The position numbers and the translations under genes are program-made. The notes beneath the pieces are model-generated. The model was not told the origin of the DNA. It saw nothing but the letters and a program-made list of their open reading frames with translations, and made no database searches. From Ophiothrix spiculata (taxonomy: Eukaryota > Echinodermata > Ophiuroidea > Amphilepidida > Ophiotrichidae): a stretch of 23,534 nucleotides of DNA. Location of the stretch: the NCBI GenBank assembly GCA_000969725.1, contig JXSR01S028074.1; one strand, written 5' to 3'. Shown here piece by piece: positions 1-9,662 of this stretch (positions within the stretch are counted from its first letter, which is position 1; the number at the start of each line of letters is the position of its first letter).

Positions 1-2
1 AG

Positions 3-54
3 GCTTGACTAGTTTGAAATTTGGCTTGACCAACGTCAAACTAGTCAGGCAAGC
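3..54. repeat. Imperfect hairpin built on CTAGTC/GACTAG words
   Basis: The left arm GCTTGACTAGTTTGA (3-17) pairs with TCAAACTAGTC followed by AGGCAAGC (36-54), with a two-base bulge and an 18-base loop. Related GACTAGTTT words recur up to about position 110, so the whole left edge looks like the end of a foldback repeat cut by the window boundary. The family is unknown. The rest of 120-900 is AT-rich sequence with scattered GCTTGCTTTAATT words around 430-510 and no recognisable gene. Confidence 0.5.
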
Positions 55-911
55 TGGACTAACCTGCCTGACTTGTTTAAAGTTAGTCGAGCAGCTGCTT
101 GACTAGTTTTTGTTTTCAGTGTATGAAAGATAACCACTCAAGAGGTCTATGTTTCAACTGAATCGGTCAAACCGTTTAGATTTTATGAGCAACTTCGTAT
201 TTCAGAACTGCCTATACGTTACTGTATATAATTAATTATGGTTACCATAACTACACACATTTTCATATATATCTCCAAAATGGAACATAACTTAGCCAAG
301 AAATTTTACACGGGTTATGATAAAAATATGAGCAACATTTTGGAACCAAAATCTCAAAAAGTTTGAAAAAAAGTTGAGTCAATCGGACCATGCTCCTTTA
401 ATATCCCCAAATTTACTTTAATTTCTCCAGGCTTGCTATACGCATGGCTTGCTTTTTACAAGCTTGCTTTAATTTCTGTAAGTTGCTTTAATTTTCTTAG
501 GCTTGTTTACTTTTTCATGGCCCCTTTATAGCAGATCGGATACCCCTTTATTTTACATTTTACAATAAATTAACCTGTAATAAGCAAACTTATTAACAAA
601 AACTGCACACATTACCAAAGTTTTACCTCTCTCAGATAAAATAAGAAGAATATGATTGTAAAATAAAAGCGAAAATAAAAGCATTTACCCACTAAAATCT
701 TTTCTCGACGTTTACCTTATGAAAATTCCAATTTTTTCTTATTTTGTAGATTTGCATCGAAAATGTTGATTCTGGGAGCCACCTGCTAAGAAAGTGGTAT
801 ACTCACCCATGAAGCAAGCTCTTGTTACACATTTGGTGTCATTTTAAAGAAGAGATTGCTAGCTAATCTAATAATGCATCAAATTGATGAACAAGATTCA
901 AACAAATGAGA

Positions 912-1708
912 AGATTCGCTAGTCCGAAGGTTTGCTAGTCCGAAAATGAAAAAAGGTTCTCTAGTCCGAAAATGAAATAAGGTCCGCTAGTCCGAAAATG
1001 AAATAAGGTCCGCTAGTCCGAAAATGAAATAAGGTCCGCTAGTCCGAAATTAAAAAGAGTTCGCTAATCCTAAGGTTCGCCAGTCCGAAAATAAAATAGG
1101 GTTCGTTAGTCCGAAATGAAATAAGGTTCGCTAGTCCGAAAATGAAAAAAAGGTTCGCAAGTCCGAAAATGAAATAAAGTTCGCCAGTCCGAAAATGAAA
1201 TAAGGTTCGCTAGTCCGAAAATAAATAGGGTCTGCTAGTCCGAAAAATAATAAGTTTTATTGATTTGCAACCTAATTTTTTTTTTCGGACTAGCGGACCT
1301 TTTTTTTTCATTTTGGACTATTATAATAGCGAACCTTATTTCATTTTCGGACTAGCGAACCTTAGGATTAGCGGACCTTTTTAAATTTCGGACTAGCGGA
1401 CCTTGTTTTCATTTTCGGACTAGCGAACCTTATTTCATTTTCAGACTAGCGAACCTTATTTCATTTTCGGACTGGCGAACCTTAGGATTAGCGGACCTTT
1501 TTAAATTTCGGACTAGCGGAACTTATTTCATTTTCGGACTAGAGAACCTTTTTTTCTTTTTCGGACTAGCGAACCTTATTTCATTTTCGAACTAGCGAAC
1601 CTTAGGATTAGCGGACCTTTTTAAATTTCGGACCAGCGGACCTTTTTTCATTTTCGGACTAGCGAACCTTTCTTTAAAATCGGACTAGCGAACGTTCGGA
1701 CTAGCGGG
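912..1708. repeat. Head-to-head inverted arrays of a 26-bp satellite
   Basis: From about 912 to 1250 a unit of about 26 bp, with core GCTAGTCCGAAAATGAAATA, repeats some 14 times in one orientation. After an AT-rich spacer of about 30 bp the same unit repeats about 17 times in the opposite orientation (core TTATTTCATTTTCGGACTAG) until about 1708. The two arms are reverse complements, so the block could fold into a stem of several hundred bases. Units vary by point changes: GCTAATCC and GCCAGTCC variants occur, and AGGATTAG variants recur periodically in the right arm, suggesting a higher-order unit there. I cannot tell whether this is a satellite inversion or the terminal arms of a transposon. 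Confidence 0.9.
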
Positions 1709-2640
1709 CTGTTATCAACTTTTCTACGGGATTATCTACAGTATATACACCGCTCTGGTAGAATATACGGAATATACGATATGGGGCATAATCATTGAAA
1801 ATTGCCTTCTGCGAGTGACCAAAATCCTGCATGAGTGACCTGTAGCGCCATCATTTTTAATAGCAAACAGCAACTCCCACTATGATAATTAGATTAATAC
1901 ATTATGAAAACGGGGTGCAGGGTTTAATTTTTGAAAACGAAATTTTAGGGAAACAAGGGCCTATCACATGCACAAGGCACGAATGACAGCACATGGTAAC
2001 TAAATAGTAGACAAAATAGACTAAGTGATGTCAGTAAGTAAAATATTAACACACGGCGGCAGCGTAAATTTTATGCTAAATATATAATCAATTATATAGA
2101 ACCTACATTTGCAGAAACATTGTCGCCATGGAACATTCAAAACAAAAACAATTAGGAATTCAATACAATAACAGAAAATAATTCACAAAGACCAAACAAA
2201 TCAAATAAAAACATAATAAGTCTTGAAATAAGTCTAAATTAACCTTTTGTGTTCTTTGTTTGTTGCTCACACATAAAACGGACGGATTTTTTAATGTTTT
2301 GTTTTTTCACGAACAAACTAAAACATTAGGCCTAAATACTGAAAAAATGACTGAATTAAGTTTGTAGAACGTGAGACTAAATAATTCATCCATAATAAGT
2401 TGGGAAAAAATGTCACTTTCCAAAGGTTGATTTTTATTTCCATTCACCATTGTTCACCTTACTGTTATGGTTCTGCTATTTTCTATATTTTCTAAGTTAA
2501 ATTATCCGGATAAATGCCAAAATCTAGACGACGCAACATTATAAATCCAAAATCTAGAGAGAACATTTTTTAAAACAAATTCAGGCCCTTTTCACTGTGT
2601 GGATTTTGAGAATTTGGCCTCTCTTGAAATTACATGTCGG
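1709..2640. other. AT-rich stretch with no recognised feature
   Basis: I see no convincing coding exon, splice-site pair or repeat structure here. Reading frames are short and the composition is uniformly AT-rich. It is probably intergenic or old decayed repeat sequence. Confidence 0.5.
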
Positions 2641-2847
2641 TTCGTTTCTTTTCGACTAGGTTGCACATGGGCTCTCCGTATGGAGTCTAGTCGTATAAAT
2701 TCGAGTAATGCCGTAATAAAAGTTGTAATCATGGTCATGAAGGTAGGAGTAGTGGCGCTGTTCTAGAACGGATTGAATGCCGGGACGAATTGAATGGTTC
2801 ACTATCTGCGCATGCTCAAAAAATACTCGCTCCCCCTGGCTCGAAAA

Positions 2848-3075
2848 ATCGGGACGCTGGCGGGACAAAAATTAAAATATCGGGACGATAGCTTACAACT
2901 TTTACCGTCCCGATATTACTGTCCCGCAAATTTTTAGTCTAAATAAGCCACTTTTAGCACAGATATCAAGTTTTTATATCGATTTTTGGCTGAAAATAGC
3001 AAAATTTTCGCGCGCATTACAACAAATTGACGGTATATACATCGGGACGAAACATTAATTTCGGGACGGTAAATG
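2848..3075. repeat. CGGGACG-motif foldback sequence
   Basis: The word CGGGACG or its complement CGTCCCG occurs at about 2849, 2881, 2906, 3043 and 3063, with further CGGGAC words. A clean hairpin lies at 2877-2916: ATATCGGGACG pairs with CGTCCCGATAT, an 11-bp stem with an 18-base loop. A wider inverted pair (GCGGGACA near 2860 against TGTCCCGC near 2930) surrounds it. This looks like the remains of a palindromic MITE. The family is unknown and no boundaries or target duplication could be set. Confidence 0.5.
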
Positions 3076-3298
3076 TGTTTGCCCCCCTTGGCTTACATAC
3101 CTTCGTACGGCCCTGTTCGATAGTCTCTTCAGTTTTAAAAATATTTCCGATGCGTTTTACGCATCGTGAAATATTAAATAACGGGTAAAGGGTACAAGCA
3201 AAATATGATGTGGATATGCCCTGTGGAGGGCCTACGTAAGTTGAAAAACTTTGGCCCTGTTAATATAGTGAGCATATGATCAGGTAGCATATATCATG

Positions 3299-3358
3299 TG
3301 AGTGCTCACCCGAAGTTGGGACTTTTCTGATGACATCAATTTTGACTAATTTCATTTG
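3299..3358 (+). repeat. Dispersed direct repeat, copy 1
   Basis: This roughly 60-bp stretch matches 4123-4184 in the same orientation. The shared words are GCTCA, CCGAA, GGGACTTT, then GATGACATCAATTTTGA and ATTTCATTT-like sequence. Both copies are preceded by a TCATGTGAGT word. The copies lie about 825 bp apart. They may be the ends of one element or two members of a repeat family; nothing recognisable as an LTR or transposase lies between them. Confidence 0.55.
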
Positions 3359-3531
3359 CTACAGAATTGTCTAAGCTCTGATACATTTTGACACCTACCT
3401 TGTTGAAATTGATCGAGGCGATCAAATTTTACAGCAGAAAATCTACTGGAAATTCTGACTCTTTTCTTTATTTTTTTGCTGCCTATTTTCACCAGTTTCC
3501 TGTCGCAATGTCCTCCTTTTCGCGGTTAATG

Positions 3532-3850
3532 CTCAAGGCTCGAGCCTTTGATATGCTCCAGGAGCATATTTGATTTATAAAATTTAAAGTCGAACATGCT
3601 TGTTTCTAAAAAGATCCTCCTAGAACATGTTCTAACTTCAAAAAAAGCTTGTAGCACTCGGAGCAGGCTACACCAAACAGTGCTCTTGGAGCACTTTTCT
3701 AGTCCCCGCGCGGTACCTAGGCCTATGCTAACGGTCAAAAATGCTTCTCGAGCATATTCTTCAATTGAAAATTATCAAATATGCCCCTCATTGCAAAAAT
3801 TAGGGTCATTTGCTCACAAAAGCATCTGCTGGAGCCCCTGGGAGCCTACA
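3532..3850. repeat. Cluster of short perfect palindromes (GAGCAT/ATGCTC words)
   Basis: Several independent palindromes are packed here: AAGGCTCGAGCCTT (near 3536), ATATGCTC-CAG-GAGCATAT (near 3552), TAGAACATGTTCTA (near 3621), AGTGCTC-TTG-GAGCACT (near 3679) and ATGCT-TCTCG-AGCAT (near 3740). GGAGCCCCTGGGAGCC follows near 3832. Most share the GAGCAT or GAGCAC half-site with a three-base centre. Small open frames cross the region on both strands but have no coding character. Confidence 0.55.
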
Positions 3851-3897
3851 ATGAAGTTTATCTATATGCCGCTACCACACTGTGCACACGGATATTA

Positions 3898-3972
3898 AAT
3901 TAGTGGTGTGTACCCTAAAGTAATGCCGGAAGTAGATTTACCCGACTGAATTAGTGGTGTGTGCCCTTAAAG
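3898..3972 (+). repeat. Short direct repeat pair
   Basis: AATTAGTGGTGTGTACCCT at 3898 is repeated with one change and a one-base insertion at 3949 (AATTAGTGGTGTGTGCCCTT), each followed by AAAG. The spacing is about 51 bp. No function is apparent. It may be a small tandem duplication. Confidence 0.6.
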
Positions 3973-4122
3973 AGGTCAACGATAATAATAAACAATGACC
4001 TCAGACTCACTCAGTGAAGAGAAAAGAATCTTGACTGGTACCAGAAAACTGCAATATCTACCTCAAAGTAGTACAATTCTATGTAAGTATGCTTCGTAAT
4101 GTCATGTGAGTAGTTATATTTG

Positions 4123-4184
4123 TGATGGCTCATCCGAAAGGGGGGACTTTGCAGATGACATCAATTTTGATTTTATCATTTATA
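4123..4184 (+). repeat. Dispersed direct repeat, copy 2
   Basis: This is the second copy of the repeat seen at 3299-3358, sharing GGGACTTT and GATGACATCAATTTTGA. It ends next to the pair of hairpins at 4191-4254. Confidence 0.55.
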
Positions 4185-4190
4185 TCTAGT

Positions 4191-4254
4191 AGTTAAACTT
4201 AAAGTTTAACTCTCTCTTGCACTCAACTCGTGCCTCATATTCTATATGAGGCAC
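4191..4254. repeat. Two adjacent perfect hairpins
   Basis: AGTTAAACTT (4191-4200), one base, then AAGTTTAACT forms a 10-bp perfect palindrome. Nineteen bases further on, GTGCCTCATAT (4230-4240), TCT, then ATATGAGGCAC forms an 11-bp stem with a three-base loop. Such tight hairpins suggest the terminus of a foldback element. There is no evidence for a structured RNA gene. Confidence 0.6.
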
Positions 4255-4700
4255 TTACGCTGAGCGAATTCGGCAACCTTGCAACAACGTATTTCCAATG
4301 GAGCCAGCGTTCAGGATTTTGAAACGCATGTTACGGCTACCTTCGTTTAAAATAAATCCACAAAAATAGACTCGATGATTTAATTTTAGTGAGGAAACAC
4401 AAACTTACAATTTGAAATTCTCATTAATTTCCATTTAACATGAAATCTGGATGATGTTTTTGGCCTCTACCTACACGTTCTTTGATGATCGCGCAGTGTC
4501 AACAATCGTCGATCTATGGTGCCCAATTTTATAGCGCTCCATCTGCTTAATGACATATGAAAATATTTTGCTATCAGCGAAAAACATGAAACCAAGCTCA
4601 ACAAAATGCGTCATTGAGCAAAGTGACGTAAATTTATCAACTGAATTTGTATAGCTCCGCGCCCGAGCGCCGAACAAGATAATTCATCCCAGTGAGTCGT
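4255..4700. other. Unassigned sequence upstream of the LINE relic
   Basis: No feature is recognised. An open frame of 68 codons on the minus strand (4471-4677) has no family resemblance that I can see and no supporting splice sites. Some of this could be older, unrecognisable LINE sequence, because the LINE relic must begin somewhere just to its right. Confidence 0.35.
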
Positions 4701-4724
4701 TCGGGTTTTTCGAGCAAACTCTCT

Positions 4725-4870
4725 CATGCTCTTGTGATATGTCGTGGACGAAACACCTCAATTGTGCTACAAATAAAGCCAATAAAATCCTTGGTCTTTT
4801 CGACGTAACCTGAGCACCGCCTCACAGAAGATCAAAGGGAGAGCATACTTATCTCTAGTGCGCCCCCATT
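4725..4870 (+). pseudogene. LINE (CR1/L2-like) reverse-transcriptase relic, part 1
   Basis: On the plus strand the conceptual product includes MSWTKHLNCATNKANKILGL and then, after a frame change near 4800, a KGRAYLSLVRP segment. This is the thumb-side region of CR1/L2-type non-LTR retrotransposon reverse transcriptases, where W..HI....KAN..LG and ..Y.SLVRP.LEYAS are characteristic. A one-base deletion near 4800 breaks the frame. The sequence stops at the end of the SLVRP motif because element A is inserted there. The matching next part (LEYCS...) resumes at 6353. No catalytic YxDD core is visible, so only the distal part of the ORF is present. It is dead. Confidence 0.8.
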
Positions 4871-6352
4871 TAGTCCTGGTTAAATTCCTAGTCCCAGTGC
4901 TGTGACCATGGACCATCATTAACTTTTATCATTGGTATTGTAATTTCTAGGTCCTAGGTCACAGGAGTAATGTGTAATACTTTGGCCATTTAAGCTTTCT
5001 AAGTTTTGACATGAAATATTTGAAAAATTGAAAGCCTTAAAAAATCCCACTCAGCATAGGCACCATCTTTTAATAGTGTAGAATCATTACAAACTTCATT
5101 TAAACCAAAAGATGAAATTTATCATCCAAAATCTGGACGTAAACAAATCTGAGGTTGTCAAATTTGGAAACCCAATGTTACAACATACAAGGCAAGTTTA
5201 GGCCCCAAAATTACACATTTTGATTCTAAATGTTAACAAACCACCTATCAATATCATAGGATGCACAAGACTCTCAAGGAGCTTACTAATTGAAAACATT
5301 GTGAACAGCTTCAATATTTTCATTGAATTTGAGGTGTGGACTTATTCCTCAGATGGTCTGTATGTATACATGCTTAAATGGCAGTTTTACTACATAGCAT
5401 TTCCCATGACTTGACACTATTAAAGTCAAGTCATGGTGCCAGGACTACCTGGTTACCATGACCTACGCCGATCAAATCAGCGACATCCTCTATAAGTCTA
5501 TAGGACCTTGAGTTACATTCGATGGAACTAAGCATGACCAAACAATGATTTTTCCATATGGGCTTTTGCTACATTGTATCATATGGTCATGGAACAAAGT
5601 ATGGTTGAGTTTCAACAAATAAGAAAATTAAATCTTCCGACAATTTCTACCCTCTATTTAGGATACATAAAATGTTTGCACAGTCACATCAATAGTCTCT
5701 ACGGCTTCCTATCATGCTCAACTTACCTCTGTACAATTCTGGTAGTATAATTCCTTTGCCCTTCGCAAAAAAATCGAGAATTCTGGCTTGTAAAAAATCT
5801 TGCCGTCACAGCTAAGTTTAGGACCGTTTTTATTTCAACTTTGACCTCATCGATACCTGTTGCCTGATCGTTTTTGCGTTCGTTGGTTGATTTGGGAGCC
5901 CCGGTTTGGGCGTATTCGGAACTGATAAAGATTGGTCGTCGTTGTTGACCGCGCCCGCAATACACACCACCACCCTGACACCACAGCCAGCCAGCGGGTC
6001 ACAAAGCGCCCAAACTCAGCGTGATTGCGAGCATGCGTGTAATGGTGTAAACAAAATCGGAAAACCGTAGCTGTGAGAAAGAAGTTGTGTGTGGAAAATG
6101 TCTCATTTCTGACCATCATCTGGCGCGATTCTTCATTTTAACACACATTTGGCAGCTTGAGTGTCTATAGAAAAGGTGAGTCTAGTATTTTAGTACAATG
6201 AGCAAATGTAGAAGGACTTCAGAGATACGGTCGGCGAACATGCTTATTTCGCTAAAATTCAACGCATTTGTACTGTGACCTGGAACCTACGTAAATTACA
6301 ATACCCAATGATAAAAGTCTATGACGGTCCACAGGTCACAGCTCTGGGACTA
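4871..6352. mobile_element. Element A: long-TIR DNA transposon with 9-bp TSD inside the LINE
   Basis: The 1482-bp element starts TAGTCC and ends GGACTA. Flanking 9-bp duplications are GCCCCCATT (4862-4870) and GCCCCCTTT (6353-6361), 8 of 9 identical. The termini are long inverted repeats: about 4888-4968 matches the reverse complement of about 6270-6352, sharing TTTTATCATTGG, TATTGTAATTT and AGGTCACAG-type words. Removing it rejoins the LINE motif SLVRP with LEYCS. No transposase is recognised. A 9-bp TSD with long TIRs is typical of Mutator-like elements, so a non-autonomous Mutator-type element is the best guess, but superfamily assignment is inference. A perfect hairpin (CATGACTTGAC with GTCAAGTCATG) lies near 5407-5437. 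Confidence 0.8.
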
Positions 6353-6725
6353 GCCCCCTTTTGGAGTATTGCAGCACTACATGTATATGGAACCCATATC
6401 ACAAGAAGGATATTGAAAATATACAACGTCAAGCTGCAAGAGTTGTGCTGAACCGATATCGCCGTCAAGAAAGCGTCACTGAAATGCTCAAAAATCTTAA
6501 GTGGCCTTCATAGGAAGAGAGGTGTAGAATATCAAGCCTACATCTCATGTATAAAATAAGCCACCAGATGATAGCTGTTGACCCAAGACTGTACCTCACT
6601 CCAATGGTTCCTTCATCCACAAGATCATACCATCCATCCAAGTTCCAAATCATTCCTTCAAGAATCCAACTCTACAAGAATGCCTACTTCCCACGAACTG
6701 TAGTGTGGTGGAACGCCCTACCTGC
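6353..6725 (+). pseudogene. LINE reverse-transcriptase relic, part 2
   Basis: This resumes exactly where part 1 stopped. The translation runs LEYCSTTCIWNPYHKKDIEN, then QRQAARVV and a stop-interrupted LKNLKWPS segment, then the C-terminal LMYKI, SRIQLYKNAYFPRTVVWWNAL and LPA. These are the familiar C-terminal motifs of CR1/L2/Jockey-type reverse transcriptases (LEYAS.VW.P, IE..QRRAARFV, WP.L..RR, MYKI, R....FFP....WN.LP). An internal TAG near 6510 and the surrounding breaks show it is non-functional. Part 2 ends at the motif WNALPA, where element B is inserted. Confidence 0.88.
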
Positions 6726-7856
6726 TAGTCCTGGTGACCATGACCAAACAATGATTTTTCCATATGGGCTTTTTCTACATTGTATGGTCATGGAAGAAAG
6801 TATGGGCAAGTTTCAACAAATAAGAAAATTCAATCTTCTGACAATTTCTACCCTCTATTTAGGATACATTAAAATGTTTGCACAGTCACATTGATAGTCT
6901 CTACGTCTTCCTATAGATCATCTTCAACTTACCTCTGTACAATTCTGGTAGTATAATTCCTTTGCCCTTCGGAAAAAAATTGAGAATTCTGCCTTGTAAA
7001 AAATCTTGCCGTCACAGCTAAGTTCTGGACCGTTTTTATTTCAACTTTGACCTTCATCAATATGTCAGGCAAACCGACTTCAGCAATATCGCGGCCGGTT
7101 GGTGCATTTGGGCGTATTTGAGGAGTGATCGACGAGGGAGTCAGACGTCCATGTGTATTTAATTGTCTCCCATGTGTATTTATTGTCTCTTTTAACAGTC
7201 GTCTGAAAAAACACATACAGGACATTTCTTCAGTATTTTATTAGGATAAATAACAATAAATGGTAATTTCCCAGTTCTCCTGTAAAAGCGTTATTTGTTG
7301 ACTTTTAATAACGACAAGAATAAATTATTTTACATAGGCATAAACATCTAACAAAAGTGTTATTTAAACGACGAGAAAAGAAGAATGAGGAAATGATGTG
7401 CCAATAATGTCGTCATTCATTGACCACGCCTATTTTACACCCACAACCAGTAGTGGCGCAACAAATTTATTGATACAGAGCCCAAAGCTAGATTGATCTG
7501 TTCTCCATTGTACGCATGCGTGTAATTGTGTCAACAAGTCCTGGATATCCGAGCTGTGAGCAGGAGTAGGCTATGCAAAATGACGGATTTATGAGCATCA
7601 TATGTGACGATTTTTGTTTGCAATATGTATTATGAACCGTGAGTGTCAGTGGAAAAGGTGAGTGAAGTGGTGTAGGGACAGGAAACGTATAAGTTATCGA
7701 AATGAGCAAATCTGCGAGGACTTCTGAGATACGGCTGACATAGATCCTTATTTCACTAAAGTTCTACGCATTAGAACTGTGACCTAGGACCTACGTAAAT
7801 TACAATACCCAATGATAAAAGTCTATGACGGTCCACAGGTCACAGCTCTGGGACTA
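6726..7856. mobile_element. Element B: second copy of the same transposon, perfect 9-bp TSD
   Basis: The 1131-bp element starts TAGTCC and ends GGACTA, flanked by perfect 9-bp duplications CCTACCTGC at 6717-6725 and 7857-7865. It is homologous to element A: 6738-7054 aligns with 5538-5849 at high identity, and its right end (about 7776-7856) is almost identical to the right end of A. The left TIR is much shorter than in A (about 20 bp, TAGTCCTGGTGACCATGACC), so this copy probably lost most of its left arm. No transposase is recognised. Both copies sit in the same LINE relic about 0.4 kb apart. Confidence 0.85.
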
Positions 7857-8078
7857 CCTACCTGCAAGCACCTTGTCATCACCATAATACGTGGTGTTCA
7901 ATGGTGCAGTGTTGGCAGCAAATCTATAATTTTCATGAACTTTTTTCACTTGCACCTGTAAATATCTGCACATGGAACCAGCACCATCACTGTACATGTA
8001 CAATATAAGTCTCCTCTGCGGTACATCCAAACTTATGGTTTTTGCGGAGTATTGCTGTAGAAGTAGAAGTAGAAGTTA
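7857..8078 (+). pseudogene. LINE relic, part 3 and 3' tail
   Basis: After the right target duplication the LINE continues for a few codons (AST and LSSP in frame) to a TAA stop near 7890, followed by about 180 bases of presumed 3' UTR. The stretch ends at a GTAGAA microrepeat (about 8056-8075). CR1-like LINEs often end in a short tandem repeat, so this is taken as the 3' end. Only the distal ORF and tail remain, consistent with a 5'-truncated insertion. Confidence 0.6.
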
Positions 8079-8925
8079 TCTAGATATAAAATGATGAAAT
8101 CAAAATTAGAGTAAGTTACTCTTAAATACATCACCAATGGTTGCGCACTTCGGACCCAGATTTGAGCAAAATATTCCCCCTCATTTTGTAAAACTATATC
8201 ATTTAATCTGTAAAAAGGAATCATAAATTTTTAATTTTCTCAATCTATAGTTTTTTCTTGGATCCATTTAGATTTTGACTGAAAGCCTTATTTTTCATGA
8301 AATTTAACTTAATCACCCTCTTCATGCACAGTTTTTCTGTTGTTATTCTATAGGGCCCAAAAATTCCAGCAATAGAATTGATGTATCTCTGCAACCACAA
8401 GTCTCAAAGACCTCATTTATGGCTTGTTAGATTTCTTTCAATTAGCTCGACAGAAAACAGTATTAAAATGAAAACAACAACTTAAAAAATATTTTCAAAA
8501 GATCAAAATTCTCAAAGAAGAAAAAAACTTTTTTGGAAAATCTGAAAATTAGGCGCGGTATACTTTTGTACAGTAAATTCTGGGCGGTGCAGGACAACCA
8601 AACAACTTTTTTTTGGCCACTCATTCTTGGATGACTAAACATTGGGATATGTTCCTAGATTTAGATGACTGAACACGTACAGGAGAGTGTGATGTGTCCA
8701 CGGCTGGATTTTACAAGTTAGGTAAAACAGGTGTATATCTTCCATAAAATCATGATGTAGGCTTTGGAGTGTATTTTAGACGGAAGTTGCCAGGTTTTTA
8801 AAATGTGTAAACAAAGCCAGTCCGTCGTGTAAAAATTGACACGAAACCAACTTCGCAGCCCTCTAGCTATGATGATATTGTGACATGCTTTGTCATAGAT
8901 AATTCACATGATAGATATTTGATTG
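8079..8925. other. Unassigned AT-rich stretch
   Basis: No exon, repeat family or RNA gene is recognised. A-rich and T-rich runs around 8500-8620 and short open frames show no coding character. Confidence 0.4.
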
Positions 8926-8929
8926 GTCA

Positions 8930-9095
8930 AACATATCCTACAATTTTGCTGTGATTGGTCAAAAGGTATTTCCTTGTAATCAATATTTATGAGTTAACTA
9001 AATATGGCGCAAAAACAGCGTCATACCTACAGCCATAATGCGAAGTTCAGCGAGGGGCGCAGTTCTTGCTTAATGGTATAACGTAAATTACGTCA
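8930..9095. promoter_or_regulatory. Possible promoter-like stretch (two CCAAT boxes and a CRE-like site)
   Basis: TGATTGGTCAAA occurs twice (about 8930 and 8952), giving two inverted CCAAT boxes 22 bp apart. Further on, ACGTAAATTACGT (9081-9093) is a perfect odd-length palindrome that runs into TTACGTCAT, a CRE-like site. The stretch from about 9015 to 9060 is less AT-rich than its surroundings. CCAAT pairs and a CRE are common promoter components, but no TATA box or initiator was identified and MITEs also carry such words. This is only a candidate for a promoter of the plus-strand gene or of the frame at 9387. Confidence 0.25.
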
Positions 9096-9330
9096 TTTCG
9101 TGAGTCGGCCTCCCGACTGAGGAAAGTTGTTATTGTTAAAGACGATTGCATGATTCATTTGCTTCCCTTTATTTGATCTATGGAAAATCTAATCTCAAAA
9201 TTGAATTTCAAACCATTCATCAGCTTGACACCGCATGTTTGTTAGTACTTGCTTAACTTAAACAAGCTAATAGCATTGCAAGATGCAGCTCACTGTTTAA
9301 CTATTAAAGCAACATGTTTTCTTCGTCACT

Positions 9331-9351
9331 GAGTAGTAGTAGTAGTAGTAA
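9331..9351. repeat. (AGT)n microsatellite
   Basis: Six AGT units in a row follow GTCACTG. It is a simple sequence repeat with no assigned role. Confidence 0.9.
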
Positions 9352-9386
9352 GCTAAGATTTTAAATCCGGTTTTATCACCATCACA

Positions 9387-9662
9387 GGGGTGGCCAGATT
9401 CACCTCACACTTGCAGCAACTGCCCTCACTCCCTCCCTCAACCTCACCCGATTCAACACATCCTCCCTCCCTAACCCAACCCTCTTACTCTCCTCCTCCA
9501 CCTGCATCCTCCAAGTCCACCAATCCTCCAATTATGACAGAGGTTGATTCATTGAGAGGGCAAAGAGCAGTTATCCATAACGTTGTTAGAGCAAAATGTA
9601 ACAGAGCAGAGGCATGTGTACGACACAAGCAGTCGAAGGACGCTATCATGAAAATCACATAA
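9387..9662 (+). CDS. Proline-rich open frame, possible terminal exon or transposon relic
   Basis: An acceptor-like TATCACCATCACAG precedes an open frame that begins GGG GTG GCC and runs to TAA at 9660. There is no ATG at the beginning, so if real it is a 3' terminal exon. The first half is Pro/Ser/Thr-rich (PSLPPSTSPDSTHPPSLTQ) and the second half is basic and non-repetitive (RAKCNRAEACVRHKQSKDA). Base composition differs from the surrounding AT-rich sequence, being pyrimidine-rich with many CCTCC words. I recognise no domain. Alternatives are an exon of a gene lying to the left, an alternative exon of the coiled-coil gene, or the decayed C-terminus of a DDE transposase belonging to the mariner-like end at 9882-9895. 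Confidence 0.35.
   Translation, partial: GVARFTSHLQQLPSLPPSTSPDSTHPPSLTQPSYSPPPPASSKSTNPPIMTEVDSLRGQRAVIHNVVRAKCNRAEACVRHKQSKDAIMKIT

Noticed and set aside
912..1708. CRISPR-like array
   Set aside because: Units are contiguous 26-bp tandem repeats with no unique spacers, occur in both orientations, and lie in a eukaryotic genome.
3596..3898. 100-codon plus-strand frame with an overlapping minus-strand frame
   Set aside because: It lies over the palindrome cluster, has no family resemblance, and is open on both strands, as expected for palindromic sequence.
6547..6894. 115-codon plus-strand gene
   Set aside because: Its first part is the C-terminus of the LINE reverse transcriptase and its second part runs into the inserted element B.
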